Assembly (NCBI RefSeq): GCF_916618755.1
Contig: NZ_CAKAKB010000001.1
Location: 744,001 to 808,000 of the forward strand
Reading direction: 5' to 3'
Source of the DNA: Actinotalea sp. Marseille-Q4924
GTDB lineage: Bacteria > Actinomycetota > Actinomycetes > Actinomycetales > Cellulomonadaceae
Length of the DNA stretch: 64,000 nucleotides
Numbering within the stretch: position 1 is the first letter of the stretch; every line of letters starts with the position of its first letter. This document shows, in pieces, positions 49,932-59,246 of this stretch. Below the pieces are notes generated by a model that worked only from the letters and a program-made list of their open reading frames with translations, was not told the DNA's origin and searched no databases. Both the position numbers and the translations under genes were made by a program.

Positions 49932-51616
49932 GCACCTCACCGTCGCCCCGAGCCGAGCAGCCCGCGGCGCCGACCGAGCAGGTGATGCCGATCCTGACGC
50001 ACCGGCAGATCCTCATCGTGTTGGTGGGTCTGATGCTGGGCATGCTGGTCTCCGCCTTGTCCCAGACGATCGTGGCCACCGCGCTGCCCACGATCGTCGG
50101 GGAGCTCGGTGGTCAGGACCAGCTGGCCTGGGTCGTGTCTGCCACGTTGTTGACCTCGACCGCGTCCACCCCCATCTGGGGCAAGCTCTCGGACCTGTAC
50201 GGCCGCAAGATCATGTTCCAGTCAGCGATCGGGATCTTCCTGGTCTCGTCCCTTGCCGCCGGGTTCGCCCAGAACATGGGGCAGCTGGTCGGGTTCCGCG
50301 CCGTGATGGGGATCGGCGTGGGAGGGCTGATGGCACTTTCCCAGGCGATCATCGGTGATGTCGTCAGCCCTCGCGAGCGTGGCCGCTACCAGGGCTACAT
50401 CGGCTCGGTCTTCGGCCTGGCTACCGTCGCCGGGCCCTTGCTCGGCGGCTTCCTGGTCGAGCACCTGTCGTGGCGGTGGACTTTCTGGGTCGGGATCCCT
50501 GTCGGCATCGTCGCCCTCGTGGTGACGGAACGCGTGCTGAAGCTGCCGTTCCCCCGCCGCCAGCACGCGATCGACTGGCTGGGAGCGTTCTTCATCGTCG
50601 CCGGGATCAGTGCGCTGCTGCTGATGCTCTCCCTCGGTGGCAAGGAGTTCGCCTGGAACTCGGTCTGGACCTATGGCCTGGCCGCGGTGGCGCTGGTGAT
50701 GCTCGCGCTCACGGTCTGGCAGGAACGCCGGACGGCCGAGCCGATCATGCCTCCTCGGCTGTTCGCCAACCACACGTTCGTCATCACCAGCCTGGCCGGG
50801 TTCGTGGTCGGGGTCGCCATGTTCGGCGCCATCATCTTCCTGCCTCAGTACCTGCAGATCGTCAAGGGCGAGTCGCCCACCGCCTCCGGTCTGCTGACCC
50901 TTCCGTTGATGGTCGGACTGCTGATCACCTCGATTGGGTCAGGGCGCCTGATCACCCGTTCCGGCCGCTACAAGATGTTTCCCGTCGCGGGTCTGCTGGT
51001 CGCCGCCGGTGGGCTGGCGCTGATGAGCCGACTGTCGGTGGACACCCCGCTGTGGCTCGCCGGGGTGTTCATGTTCATCACCGGCGCCGGCATCGGTATG
51101 GTGATGCAGGTCCTGGTCCTGGCGACCCAGAACGCGGTGCCCCATGCCGACCTCGGCGTGGCCACCTCCGGGGCGACCTTCTTCCGCTCCCTCGGCGGCG
51201 CGATGGGAGTGGCAGTCTTCGGCGCGCTGCTCACCCACCGGCTCCGCGACACCATCCCCGCGCAGCTCGAGGCGGCAGGCTTCCCCGCCGACCAGATGCC
51301 CCGCGGGGCCGCGACCCTGGGCAGTCCCGAGCAGATCGCCGACCTGCCGGAGCCCATCCATCTCGCGGTCACCACCGGGTTCGCCGAGGCACTGCAGACC
51401 ACGTTCCTGGCCGCCGTACCCTTCGCGTTGCTCGGGTTCGTCATCCTGCTCTTCCTTCGCGAAGCTCCCCTGCGACACACCCGGGGGCACACCTCGGGCG
51501 AGGACGTCGCCGCCGCGTTCGAGACCGCGGTCGACCCCGACGCGCACCTCACCGCCGAAGAAGACGCACCCGCGCCGGGCGATCCCCAGCCACCGGGGGT
51601 GCCCCGGCGTCGCTAG
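49928..51616 (+). CDS. MFS drug transporter, DHA2 (EmrB/QacA-like) family
   Basis: The start at 49928 (MSTSPSPRAEQ) overlaps the MarR stop; longer frames upstream are not real. The 562-residue product has about 14 membrane helices with motif A-like GKLSDLYGRKIMF, motif C-like GLATVAGPLLGGFL and TIVATALPTIVGELGG at the start. The family exports cationic drugs, dyes and antibiotics using protons. The C-terminus (about residues 510-562) is a cytoplasmic acidic tail. The regulator and pump form one operon. Confidence 0.92.
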   Translation: MSTSPSPRAEQPAAPTEQVMPILTHRQILIVLVGLMLGMLVSALSQTIVATALPTIVGELGGQDQLAWVVSATLLTSTASTPIWGKLSDLYGRKIMFQSAIGIFLVSSLAAGFAQNMGQLVGFRAVMGIGVGGLMALSQAIIGDVVSPRERGRYQGYIGSVFGLATVAGPLLGGFLVEHLSWRWTFWVGIPVGIVALVVTERVLKLPFPRRQHAIDWLGAFFIVAGISALLLMLSLGGKEFAWNSVWTYGLAAVALVMLALTVWQERRTAEPIMPPRLFANHTFVITSLAGFVVGVAMFGAIIFLPQYLQIVKGESPTASGLLTLPLMVGLLITSIGSGRLITRSGRYKMFPVAGLLVAAGGLALMSRLSVDTPLWLAGVFMFITGAGIGMVMQVLVLATQNAVPHADLGVATSGATFFRSLGGAMGVAVFGALLTHRLRDTIPAQLEAAGFPADQMPRGAATLGSPEQIADLPEPIHLAVTTGFAEALQTTFLAAVPFALLGFVILLFLREAPLRHTRGHTSGEDVAAAFETAVDPDAHLTAEEDAPAPGDPQPPGVPRRR

Positions 51617-52522
51617 GTGTTGTGGTTCAGGAGCTGGTGACGCATGCGGGATGCAGGAAACGGGTGTCCTGACCCCGACGCCGTTCGCCCTCCGTTGTCG
51701 CCCTGACCGGCGGATCGTGGCCGTGACACGCACAGAGGGCGTGGCGGGTCCGCGGCGGTCAAGCACTGACTGTTGGCCGCACGCCGCTTGAGCCCAGCGG
51801 GACGCGTGCCGTGGGGCCGGCTTGCCGCCGCGCCGGGAGGGGGTCAGCCGGTCGCGTCCGGCGGTCCCGCGCGGTGGCTCCCTGGTCGATCAGCCAGCGC
51901 GGGACAGCCAGCCTGCATCCAGGCCTCCATCGCGGCGACCCCACGGGCCGCCTCCAGCGCAACGACGACGGGCCGGCGATCGGGTCCGGGCCAGGCGGGG
52001 GGCCCGGCCGCCAGCCACGTGGTCAGGACCGCTGGACGTGCGTACCAGTAGGTGCCCATCGCGAGGCTTCCGGTCATCAGGCACCACGCCAGGAGGCGGG
52101 CCGCTCCCAGCAGCCATGTCGCCAGGGTGTAGAGGTACAGCCTGGCGCGAAGGTGCAACACCACGGCACCCCTCTTCCCGGGGTCTCGCAACGCTCATCG
52201 GCTCGCATCGCGCCACCGGGCCAACTCCCGGGGGCTTGTCAGCAACCCTGCCACGACGGGCCGCGCAACGGAAGCGTCCGGCCGTGCCGCCGCCGTCCCG
52301 ATCGGCGGCGTGGTGCTCGCCGGCCACCGCGACCTGTGCCCGGTCGAGCAGTCGCTGCGGATGCCGCGACCGACCTGCGGTGCCCGGTCGAATCTCCTCG
52401 CGGACCCGCCCGCCGACCCCGCCCGCCGACGGAGTGCACCCGACGATCGTGTTCGCCGCACTGGCGATCAACGACGACCAGCGGAGCTCATACGCTCTCG
52501 CCCACTGAACAGACGGACCAGG
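51617..52522. other. Low-content stretch with remnants inside the right-hand element
   Basis: No strong gene is seen. A minus-strand frame (51844-52191) contains LYLYTLATWLLGAARLLAWCL and TWLAAGPPAWP, which look like a membrane protein, but only a TTG or an internal GTG start is available. A plus-strand tail (52426-52508) reads GVHPTIVFAALAINDDQRSS, resembling the VVFAALA block of IS1634-type transposases, then stops. Both could be remnants. Confidence 0.4.
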
Positions 52523-53068
52523 TCAGGCCTCACGGCCAGGCTGGGGGAGGTGCGCCTCGATCAGCTCTATGATCTCGGGCGCGTCGGGCTCGACCTTCGG
52601 CCGGAATCGATGCACATGGCCGTCGGGGGTGAGGAGGAACTTCTCGAAGTTCCAGGTGATGCGCCCCGCCTTCCCGCTGGCGTCGGGGGTGCGGGTCAAC
52701 TCGGCGTAGAGAGGGTGCCGTGACCTGCCGTTGACCTTGACCCGCTCGAACATCGGAAAGGTCACGCCCCAGGTCGTCGAGCAGTACTCCTTGATGGCGT
52801 CCTCACTGCCCAGTTCCTGCAGGAACTGGTTGCTCGGGAACCCGAGCACGGTGAAACCTCGCTGCCCATAGGTGCGCTGGAGGGCCTCGAGCTTGTCGTA
52901 CTGGGGTGCGAGCCCGCACCGCGAGGCGACGTTGACGATCAGCCTGACCTGCCCGGCGTACCTCGCCAGGGTCGTGACCTCGCCGTCGATCGTCGTGACC
53001 GGGATGTCGTCGATCGTCGTGACCGGGATGTCGTCGATCGTCGTGACCGGGATGTCGTCGATCGCCAT
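52523..53068 (-). CDS. Glutathione peroxidase family protein with tripled N-terminal motif
   Basis: This 181-residue Gpx/BsaA-type peroxidase has Cys51 in NVASRCGLAPQY, Gln81 in GFPSNQF and Trp in ITWNFEKFL, the catalytic triad. The Cys form reduces peroxides using thioredoxin or similar donors. The N-terminus repeats IDDIPVTT three times because of a 24-bp tandem repeat; other members usually have one copy. It is alone on the minus strand. It stands among efflux and detoxification genes, which suggests a role in oxidative stress. Confidence 0.9.
   Translation of the reverse strand: MAIDDIPVTTIDDIPVTTIDDIPVTTIDGEVTTLARYAGQVRLIVNVASRCGLAPQYDKLEALQRTYGQRGFTVLGFPSNQFLQELGSEDAIKEYCSTTWGVTFPMFERVKVNGRSRHPLYAELTRTPDASGKAGRITWNFEKFLLTPDGHVHRFRPKVEPDAPEIIELIEAHLPQPGREA
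52989..53060. repeat. Three perfect 24-bp tandem repeats inside the Gpx gene
   Basis: The unit starts ATCGTCGTGACCGGGATG and is present at 52989-53012, 53013-53036 and 53037-53060 without a mismatch. It encodes the octapeptide IDDIPVTT on the minus strand. The 24-bp period keeps the frame. Perfect identity suggests recent slippage or strong constraint. Confidence 0.95.
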
Positions 53069-53266
53069 GCCTGCTCAACACCGCGGCGAAAACGGGCATT
53101 CCCGCCCCGGCGGTGCCGGCCGGTGGCGCGACAGCCCTCAGCGGGCTGCCCGCGGTGGGGTAGGTCGCTCAGCGCAGGTGCAGGTCTTTCCGGCTCGAGC
53201 GGCGCCAAGCCCGTTCACCGGGGCCGCGGGCATGACCACCCACTCACACGAGCGCACGGGCTTCGG

Positions 53267-53815
53267 TCACCTGCTGCCAGCGCGGACGGCCGCTCGGACC
53301 GCCCGCACGGTTCGATCTGCCTCTTCCGGCGGCGTCACCGGCCCCGATGGCCTTTCTGGCGCTCCACTGACCTCGTCACCGTAGACCTGCTCTGCGGCTC
53401 GCCGCAGCGCCGCGAATGCCGTGGCTATGGTCCGCACGCTGTCGTCGTCCAGGAGGGACAGGAGCGCGACGCGATGTCCGGCGCCTTCGGCCATCAACGT
53501 GTCCACCAGCTGTGAGCCTTGAGCTGTGGGATGCACCTGTCGGGCGCGCCGGTCGGTCGGGTCGGCCACGCGCTCGACGAGCCCCCGGTGTTCGAGCCTG
53601 TCCACCAGGCCGGTCACCGACGCCGGGCTGATCTTCAGTGCGTCGGCCAGCTCGTGGCTCATCAGGGAGCCGTCGGCGTGCAGCAGCAGCAGCACCTTCA
53701 GCTGCTGCATCGTCAAGGTCGTCTGCAGCAGAGCGGTGAACTGGGCCCGCGAGAAGAGGCGGATCAGCGCCGCCTCGTCCTCGGCGATCGCCGCCATCAC
53801 CGCATCGCGTTCCAC
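53267..53815 (-). CDS. MarR-family regulator of the RND efflux gene
   Basis: This 182-residue protein has LTMQQLKVLLLLHADGSLMSHELADALKISPASVTGLVDRLEHRGLVERVADPTDRRARQVHPTAQG, a full MarR winged helix with the DRR wing. It is divergent from the RND gene, and the 65-bp gap holds an inverted CCCGTA/TACGGG pair. It probably represses the pump and itself. The GTG start at 53813-53815 is taken; a later start at VMAAIAEDE is possible. Confidence 0.88.
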   Translation of the reverse strand: MERDAVMAAIAEDEAALIRLFSRAQFTALLQTTLTMQQLKVLLLLHADGSLMSHELADALKISPASVTGLVDRLEHRGLVERVADPTDRRARQVHPTAQGSQLVDTLMAEGAGHRVALLSLLDDDSVRTIATAFAALRRAAEQVYGDEVSGAPERPSGPVTPPEEADRTVRAVRAAVRAGSR

Positions 53816-53839
53816 CGTGTGACTCGATTCTTCGGTCAG

Positions 53840-53872
53840 CCCGTACTATTCACCTCGCACCGACTATACGGG
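53840..53872. promoter_or_regulatory. Divergent operator region of MarR and RND efflux genes
   Basis: CCCGTA (53840-53845) and TACGGG (53867-53872) are inverted across a 21-nt spacer that holds TAGTAC (minus strand) and TATACG (plus strand) as possible -10 boxes. The layout lets one repressor cover both promoters. GGAG (53871-53874) is the ribosome site for the RND gene. Confidence 0.5.
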
Positions 53873-53880
53873 AGATCTCC

Positions 53881-56800
53881 ATGACTCGTCTTGCCCGGCT
53901 GAGCCTTGCCAACCGCGCCGTGGTGGCACTGGCGACGTTGATCCTCATCGTGGCGGGCGTCTTGTCGACGACGTCGCTGAAGCAGGAGCTCATCCCGTCC
54001 TTGGAGATCCCGCTCGCGGTGGTGGTGACGCCTCTCCCGGGTGCGGCGCCGGACGTGGTCGAGCGGCAGGTGACCGAGGTGGTCGAGGCTGCCGTCAGCG
54101 GTGTGGAAGGTCTGGAGGGGACCGAGTCCACGAGCCGCAACAGCCTGTCGGTGGTGTCGGTGGAGCTGGCCTACGGTACCGACCTGCAGGCGGCCCAGCA
54201 GGACCTGGAGCAGGCCGTGACCCGGGCGGGCACCGGCCTGCCGACGGGCGTCACACCGTCTGTGATCACCGGCAGCATCGACCAGCTCCCGGTGGTGCAG
54301 CTGGCGGTGGCCGCCCCGCAGCTGGACGAGCAGGAGCTCGTGACCCGGGTGGAGGAAGAGGTCGTTCCGCGGTTGCGGGGCCTGGAGGGGGTTCGGGAGG
54401 TCACCCTGTCCGGGGCGCGGGAGACGCGGGTCGAGATCGTTCCGGACCCCGTGGCCCTGGGGGCCGCGGGGATCGGCCTGGATGCTCTCACTTCGGCACT
54501 GCAGGCCAACGGTGCGGTCATCCCGGCCGGCACGGTCACCGACGGGCAGCGCTCCCTGAACGTCGTGGTGGGCGAGCGGTTGTCCTCGGTGCAGGACATC
54601 GCGGCGATCCCGCTGCCCACCGCTGACCCCTCAGGGGCACCGGTCCTGCTGGGAGACGTGGCCACGGTCGAGCAGGCACAGGTTCCCGCCACCTCCTATG
54701 CCCGGACCAACGGTCAGGCGAGCGTCGCTCTGGCGATCACCAAGACCCCTGACGGCAACACCGTCAGCGTCTCCCATGACGTGCGGGACCTGATCCCGGG
54801 GATCGAGGCGGCGCTGGGTGAGGGTGCTGCGGTCGACGTGGTCTTCGACCAGGCCCCGTTCATCGAGAAGTCGATCGAGGACCTGAGCACCGAGGGCCTC
54901 CTCGGCCTGATCTTCGCCGTGATCGTGATCATGCTCTTCCTGCTGTCACTGCGCTCCACCTTGGTTACCGCGATCTCGATCCCGCTGTCGTTGCTGATAG
55001 CGATGACCGGGCTGCTGGTCGGTGGGTACTCGCTGAACATCCTGACCCTGGGGGCGCTGACGGTCGCGGTCGGACGGGTCGTGGACGACTCGATCGTGGT
55101 GATCGAGAACATCAAGCGCCACCTCGGCTACGGCGAGCCCAAGGCGCAAGCGATCTTGACCGCGGTGCGTGAGGTCGCCGGCGCCGTGACGTCCTCCACC
55201 ATCACCACCGCGGCGGTGTTCGTGCCGATCGGGATCGTCGGCGGTCAGGTCGGCGAGCTGTTCCGGCCCTTCGCCTTCACCGTGGCCGTGGCCCTGCTGG
55301 CCTCGCTGGTCGTCTCCTTGACCATCATCCCGGTGCTGGCCTACTGGTTCCTGCGCGCCCCGGCCGACCATCAGCACGCGGCTGTGGACCGGGACCGTGT
55401 CGAGCAGGGCGAGCGCCACGGACTTCTCCAGCGCAGCTACCTGCCGGTGCTCCGAGGGGCCATCGCCCACCCGCTGATCACTCTCGCCATCGCCGTCGCC
55501 GTCCTCGGCGGGACCCTCGCGGCCGGCACGAGGCTGGAGACCAACTTCATCGGCGACGCCGGGCAGAATACCCTCAGCGTCGACCAGCAGCTTCCGGCCG
55601 GCACGAGCCTGGAGGTCACCGACGCCGCCGCACGGCAGGTCGAGGAGGTCATCGCCGAGCTGGACGGCGTCGAGACCTACCAGGTGACCGTGGGCTCGGG
55701 TGGAAGCGGGCTGCAGACCGCCTTCCTGGGCGGTGGCGGCGGGTCGAACACGGCCACCTTCGCGATCACCACCGACCTGGACGCCGACCAGGCCCGGGTC
55801 GAGCAGGACCTTCGTGCCGCGATCGCGGACGTGGAGGACGCCGGGGAGCTGACCGTGACCACCGGGCAGGCCGGGTTCGGGTTGCCGCCGGTGGAGGTCG
55901 TGGTCCGTGCCGACGACGACCAGACGCTGCGCGAGGCCGCAGATCTGGTCGCCGAGGCCATGGCGGACGTCCAGGGCACGACCGACGTCGTGAACAACCT
56001 TGCCTCAGACGCACCAGCGGTCCAGATCCAGGTCGACCGGGCGGCAGCGACCCAGGCTGGCACCAGCGAGAGCGCTATCGGGCAGGCGGTGGCCGGCCTG
56101 CTCCGTGGTGCGCCGATCGGCCAGGCGGACATCGCCGGGCGCACCACCGACGTCGTGGTGCTCCTGGGCCAGGCCCCCGGCGACGTCCAGGCCCTGCGCG
56201 ACACCCCTGTCCCCACCGCCACCGGGATCGTTCCCCTGGGGCAGGTCGCCGAGGTCAGCGAGGTCCAGCAGCCCACCAGCCTGACCCGACAGGACGGGCA
56301 GCGCACGGCCACGGTGACCGCCACCGCGACCGATCAGAACCTCGGCGGTATCACCACCCGGCTGCAGGAACAGCTCGACGCCCTCGACCTGCCCGACGGC
56401 GCAGAAGCCGAGATCGCAGGCGTCAGCGCCGAGCAGCAGTCAGCGTTCGCCGACCTGTACGTGGCCCTGCTGGCCTCCATCGCCATCGTCTACCTGGTGA
56501 TGGTCGCCACGTTCCGCTCCCTGCTGCAGCCGCTCATCCTCCTGGTGTCGGTGCCGTTCGCCGCCACCGGAGCACTGGCCCTGCTGCTGCTCACCGGCAC
56601 ACCCCTGGGCGTGCCGTCGCTGATCGGGCTCCTCATGCTGGTCGGCATCGTGGTGACCAACGCGATCGTGCTCATCGACCTGGTCAACCAGAAGCGCGAG
56701 CAGGGCCTGAGCGTGGTCGACGCCGTGATCGAGGGGTCCCGATACCGCCTGCGGCCGATCCTGATGACCGCCGCAGCGACCATCGGCGCCCTGACCCCCA

Positions 56801-56991
56801 TGGCACTGGGACTGACAGGCGGCAGCGTCTTCATCTCCCAGCCGCTGGCCCTGGTGGTCATCGGCGGGCTGACCACCTCCACCCTCCTGACCCTGGTGCT
56901 CGTCCCGGTCCTGTACAACCTGACCGAACGCGCCAGCGCGGCCCTGCGTGAGCGCCGAGGCCGCCGGACGGCCACCACCCTCCCAGCCTGA
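53881..56991 (+). CDS. RND-family efflux transporter (HAE1/AcrB-like)
   Basis: This 1036-residue RND protein has the double layout of the family: a helix at the start (ANRAVVALATLILIVAGVL), a large outer loop, helices 2-6 with AVGRVVDDSIVVIENIKRH (acid pair in helix 4), a second loop (from about residue 540) and helices 8-12. The N-terminal TTSLKQELIPSLEIP matches the HAE1 pattern. No membrane-fusion or outer-membrane partner is present, so it probably works alone as in other Gram-positive bacteria. Substrates unknown. 56992-57248 shows no gene. Confidence 0.93.
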   Translation: MTRLARLSLANRAVVALATLILIVAGVLSTTSLKQELIPSLEIPLAVVVTPLPGAAPDVVERQVTEVVEAAVSGVEGLEGTESTSRNSLSVVSVELAYGTDLQAAQQDLEQAVTRAGTGLPTGVTPSVITGSIDQLPVVQLAVAAPQLDEQELVTRVEEEVVPRLRGLEGVREVTLSGARETRVEIVPDPVALGAAGIGLDALTSALQANGAVIPAGTVTDGQRSLNVVVGERLSSVQDIAAIPLPTADPSGAPVLLGDVATVEQAQVPATSYARTNGQASVALAITKTPDGNTVSVSHDVRDLIPGIEAALGEGAAVDVVFDQAPFIEKSIEDLSTEGLLGLIFAVIVIMLFLLSLRSTLVTAISIPLSLLIAMTGLLVGGYSLNILTLGALTVAVGRVVDDSIVVIENIKRHLGYGEPKAQAILTAVREVAGAVTSSTITTAAVFVPIGIVGGQVGELFRPFAFTVAVALLASLVVSLTIIPVLAYWFLRAPADHQHAAVDRDRVEQGERHGLLQRSYLPVLRGAIAHPLITLAIAVAVLGGTLAAGTRLETNFIGDAGQNTLSVDQQLPAGTSLEVTDAAARQVEEVIAELDGVETYQVTVGSGGSGLQTAFLGGGGGSNTATFAITTDLDADQARVEQDLRAAIADVEDAGELTVTTGQAGFGLPPVEVVVRADDDQTLREAADLVAEAMADVQGTTDVVNNLASDAPAVQIQVDRAAATQAGTSESAIGQAVAGLLRGAPIGQADIAGRTTDVVVLLGQAPGDVQALRDTPVPTATGIVPLGQVAEVSEVQQPTSLTRQDGQRTATVTATATDQNLGGITTRLQEQLDALDLPDGAEAEIAGVSAEQQSAFADLYVALLASIAIVYLVMVATFRSLLQPLILLVSVPFAATGALALLLLTGTPLGVPSLIGLLMLVGIVVTNAIVLIDLVNQKREQGLSVVDAVIEGSRYRLRPILMTAAATIGALTPMALGLTGGSVFISQPLALVVIGGLTTSTLLTLVLVPVLYNLTERASAALRERRGRRTATTLPA

Positions 56992-57248
56992 CACTGACAC
57001 CCCCGGCGGTCTCCGGCGGGTCGTGATTCACAGCCGTTCCGGTCGACCGTGGACCGGCGCACCTGTGCCAACCAGGCCGAGCGCGCCTCGGCGACCTTCG
57101 AGTGCCGGCGCCACCCCGGCCTCAGCTACCGGTGCCCGAACGACTTGGCGGACCTTCACACCGCCGCAGTGGCCGTGGCACGATCAACGAGCCGTCCGGG
57201 ATACCGGGTCAGGCTCCTGCAGCACGACCTCAACGAAGGGGTTAGGCG

Positions 57249-58262
57249 ATGAAGGCAGCGCGGTTGCACGAGTTCGGCGGTGACTTCGTGGTGGAGGAGG
57301 TTCCGACGCCGGAGCCCGGTGCCGGTGAGGTTCGGGTCCGCGTCGGCGGGTCCGGCGCGTGCCACTCCGACCTGCACGTCCGGGCGGGGGAGATCCCCGT
57401 CCACCTTCCCGCCCTGCTGGGGCACGAGAACGCCGGGTGGGTGGACGCCATCGGTCCGGGCGCCGAGGGCTTTGAGATCGGTGAGCCCGTCGTGGTGTTC
57501 GGTGGGTGGGGCTGCGGCCGCTGCCGTGTGTGCTTGGGTGGCCAGGAGCAGCTGTGCGACACCATGCGGTGGGGCGGTATCGGCCCCGACGGTGGCTACG
57601 CGGACTACATGGTCGTGCCGAGCACCCGGCACCTGCTGGCCGCTGGCGACCTGGACCCGGCGCTCGCTGCCCCGCTGACCGACGCGGCGCTCACCCCGTA
57701 CTCGGCGGTGAAGAAGGCCCTCCCGCGTCTGGTGCCCGGCACCACGGCGGTGCTGGTGGGCGCCGGTGGGCTCGGCCAGTACGGGCTGCAGTTCCTCAAG
57801 CTCCTCTCCCCGGCGACGGTGGTTGTCGTCGACAGCTCGGCGGACAAGCGGCGCCTCGCCCTGGAACTCGGTGCCGACCAGGTGGTCGACCCGGCAGACG
57901 CCGACGCCATGGAGCAGATCAAGGCCGCCAGCCACGGCGAAGGCGCGGCGGTCGCGCTGGACTTCGTCGGGGCCGACGCGACGATGAGGCTGGGGGCCTC
58001 GTCGCTGGGCCCGCAGGGCCTGTTCGTCCTGGTGGGCCTGGCGGGAGGTTCCTTCCCGTTCTCGTTCTTCTCCCTGCCCGTCCAGGCGACGCTGACCAGC
58101 AGCAGCTGGGGCAGCCGCAACGAGCTGGAGGAGGTCCTCGCCATGGCCCGGACCGGGCGCCTGGTCTCCACGATCGAGCGGTATCCGCTGGGCGAGATCA
58201 ACGACGTGTTCGCGCGCCTCGCCGCCGGGCAGGTCCAGGGCCGTGCCGTCCTGATCCCTTGA
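57249..58262 (+). CDS. Zinc-dependent alcohol dehydrogenase (MDR family)
   Basis: This 337-residue medium-chain dehydrogenase has the catalytic zinc ligands C38 (GACHSDLH) and H59/E60 (GHEN), the structural zinc Cys quartet (CGRCRVC and EQLC, C89-C103) and the cofactor site VGAGGLGQYGLQ. VVVVDSSADKRR, with Asp after the second strand, suggests NAD rather than NADP. It oxidises alcohols or reduces aldehydes. It has its own upstream gap and a GAAGGGG site 12 nt before the ATG. Confidence 0.92.
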   Translation: MKAARLHEFGGDFVVEEVPTPEPGAGEVRVRVGGSGACHSDLHVRAGEIPVHLPALLGHENAGWVDAIGPGAEGFEIGEPVVVFGGWGCGRCRVCLGGQEQLCDTMRWGGIGPDGGYADYMVVPSTRHLLAAGDLDPALAAPLTDAALTPYSAVKKALPRLVPGTTAVLVGAGGLGQYGLQFLKLLSPATVVVVDSSADKRRLALELGADQVVDPADADAMEQIKAASHGEGAAVALDFVGADATMRLGASSLGPQGLFVLVGLAGGSFPFSFFSLPVQATLTSSSWGSRNELEEVLAMARTGRLVSTIERYPLGEINDVFARLAAGQVQGRAVLIP

Positions 58263-58379
58263 GCACACTCGTCCACGTCCCGCTAGGCGCGTCTGCCACG
58301 GCGAGCGGCACCATGCGCTGACGCGGCGCCCGCCGCCATCACCGCCTGGCCGAAGACAGCAGACATGACCCGGTCCGGG

Positions 58380-58739
58380 CTAGTCAGCCGCCCGGCTCCA
58401 TTCTGCTGCCCAGGAAGCTATCGCGTCGATGACCGGTCCGAGGGCCCGCCCCTTCGCCGTCAGCACGTAGCGCGGTGCGCCTGCGCCGATCGGGCACGTG
58501 CGCGAGAGGAGTCCTTCGCGTTCCAGCTCCCGTAGCCTCTCGGCCAGCAGGCGGTCCGAGAGCCCGGGGATGACGGCGCGGATCTCACTGAAGCGCTCCG
58601 CGTGGGCCATCAGGGCGTGAAGAATGACACCGTTCCACCGTCGACCGAGCAGCTCGACGGTCTGGTGGAACGACGGGCAGTAGCGACCGCAGTCGTCGCC
58701 CGCGGGACCGACCGCCTCGTCCGCCACCTCGCCCTCCAC
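58380..58739 (-). CDS. HxlR-family regulator
   Basis: This 119-residue protein has the HxlR winged helix: CPSFHQTVELLGRRWNGVILHALM, FSEIRAVIPGLSDRLLAERLRELEREGLL and YVLTAKGRAL. Two Cys in DCGRYCPSF lie where redox- or electrophile-sensing HxlR proteins (HypR, QorR type) have theirs. It is divergent from the DoxX gene. It therefore probably represses DoxX-DUF5519 and responds to aldehydes, quinones or disulfide stress (inference). Confidence 0.88.
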   Translation of the reverse strand: MEGEVADEAVGPAGDDCGRYCPSFHQTVELLGRRWNGVILHALMAHAERFSEIRAVIPGLSDRLLAERLRELEREGLLSRTCPIGAGAPRYVLTAKGRALGPVIDAIASWAAEWSRAAD

Positions 58740-58755
58740 GTCCGCTCAAGGGTGA

Positions 58756-58806
58756 TTGACCCGCGCCCAGGGTACTGCTATACCTCAATCACTTACATCT
58801 GGTAAG
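58756..58806 (+). promoter_or_regulatory. Promoter and operator of doxX
   Basis: TTGACC (58756-58761) and TATACC (58779-58784) are 17 nt apart, a good vegetative promoter reading to the right. CTTAC (58792-58796) and GTAAG (58802-58806) form perfect arms with a 5-nt spacer at the expected transcription start, which suits repression by the divergent HxlR protein. Confidence 0.6.
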
Positions 58807-58826
58807 CGGCGACCTGGAAGGGTGAC

Positions 58827-59246
58827 GTGGAGGTCCTGGTGCTCATCGGCAGGGTGGTCTTCGCCTTGCTCTTCCTCGGCTCAGGCTTTGGCCACCTCAC
58901 ACAGCGGCAGATGATGGCCGGTTACGCCACCGGCAAGGGAGTGCCTGCCGCCAACCTGATGGTCCCGCTGACCGGGCTGCAGCTCCTGGCCGGCGCACTG
59001 ATGGTGGCCCTGGGGATCTGGCCCGACGTCGGCGCCCTCCTGCTGGTGACCTTCCTGGTGCCCACAGCCTTCATCATGCACGGCTTCTGGGCCGAGACCG
59101 ACCCCGGCGCCAAGGCCATGGAGCAGACTCAGTTTCTCAAGGACCTGGCCCTGGCCGGAGCGGCACTGGTGATGTTCGCCGTCTTCGCCTACCTCGGTGA
59201 CGATCTGGGCCTGGTCCTGGTCGGCCCGCTGTTCAGCCTGTCATGA
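58827..59246 (+). CDS. DoxX-family membrane protein
   Basis: This 139-residue protein has four membrane helices, starting RVVFALLFLGSGFGHL and including PLTGLQLLAGALMVALGIW and FLKDLALAGAALVMFA, as in DoxX proteins. DoxX members are linked to thiol redox balance and thiosulfate metabolism in mycobacteria. The GTG start has GGAAGGG upstream. It overlaps the next gene by 4 nt (ATGA). Confidence 0.88.
   Translation: MEVLVLIGRVVFALLFLGSGFGHLTQRQMMAGYATGKGVPAANLMVPLTGLQLLAGALMVALGIWPDVGALLLVTFLVPTAFIMHGFWAETDPGAKAMEQTQFLKDLALAGAALVMFAVFAYLGDDLGLVLVGPLFSLS

Noticed and set aside
53123-53266. A plus-strand gene between Gpx and MarR.
   Set aside because: The short frames there are antisense or lack start signals and families; the gap is most likely the MarR 3' region and Gpx upstream sequence.
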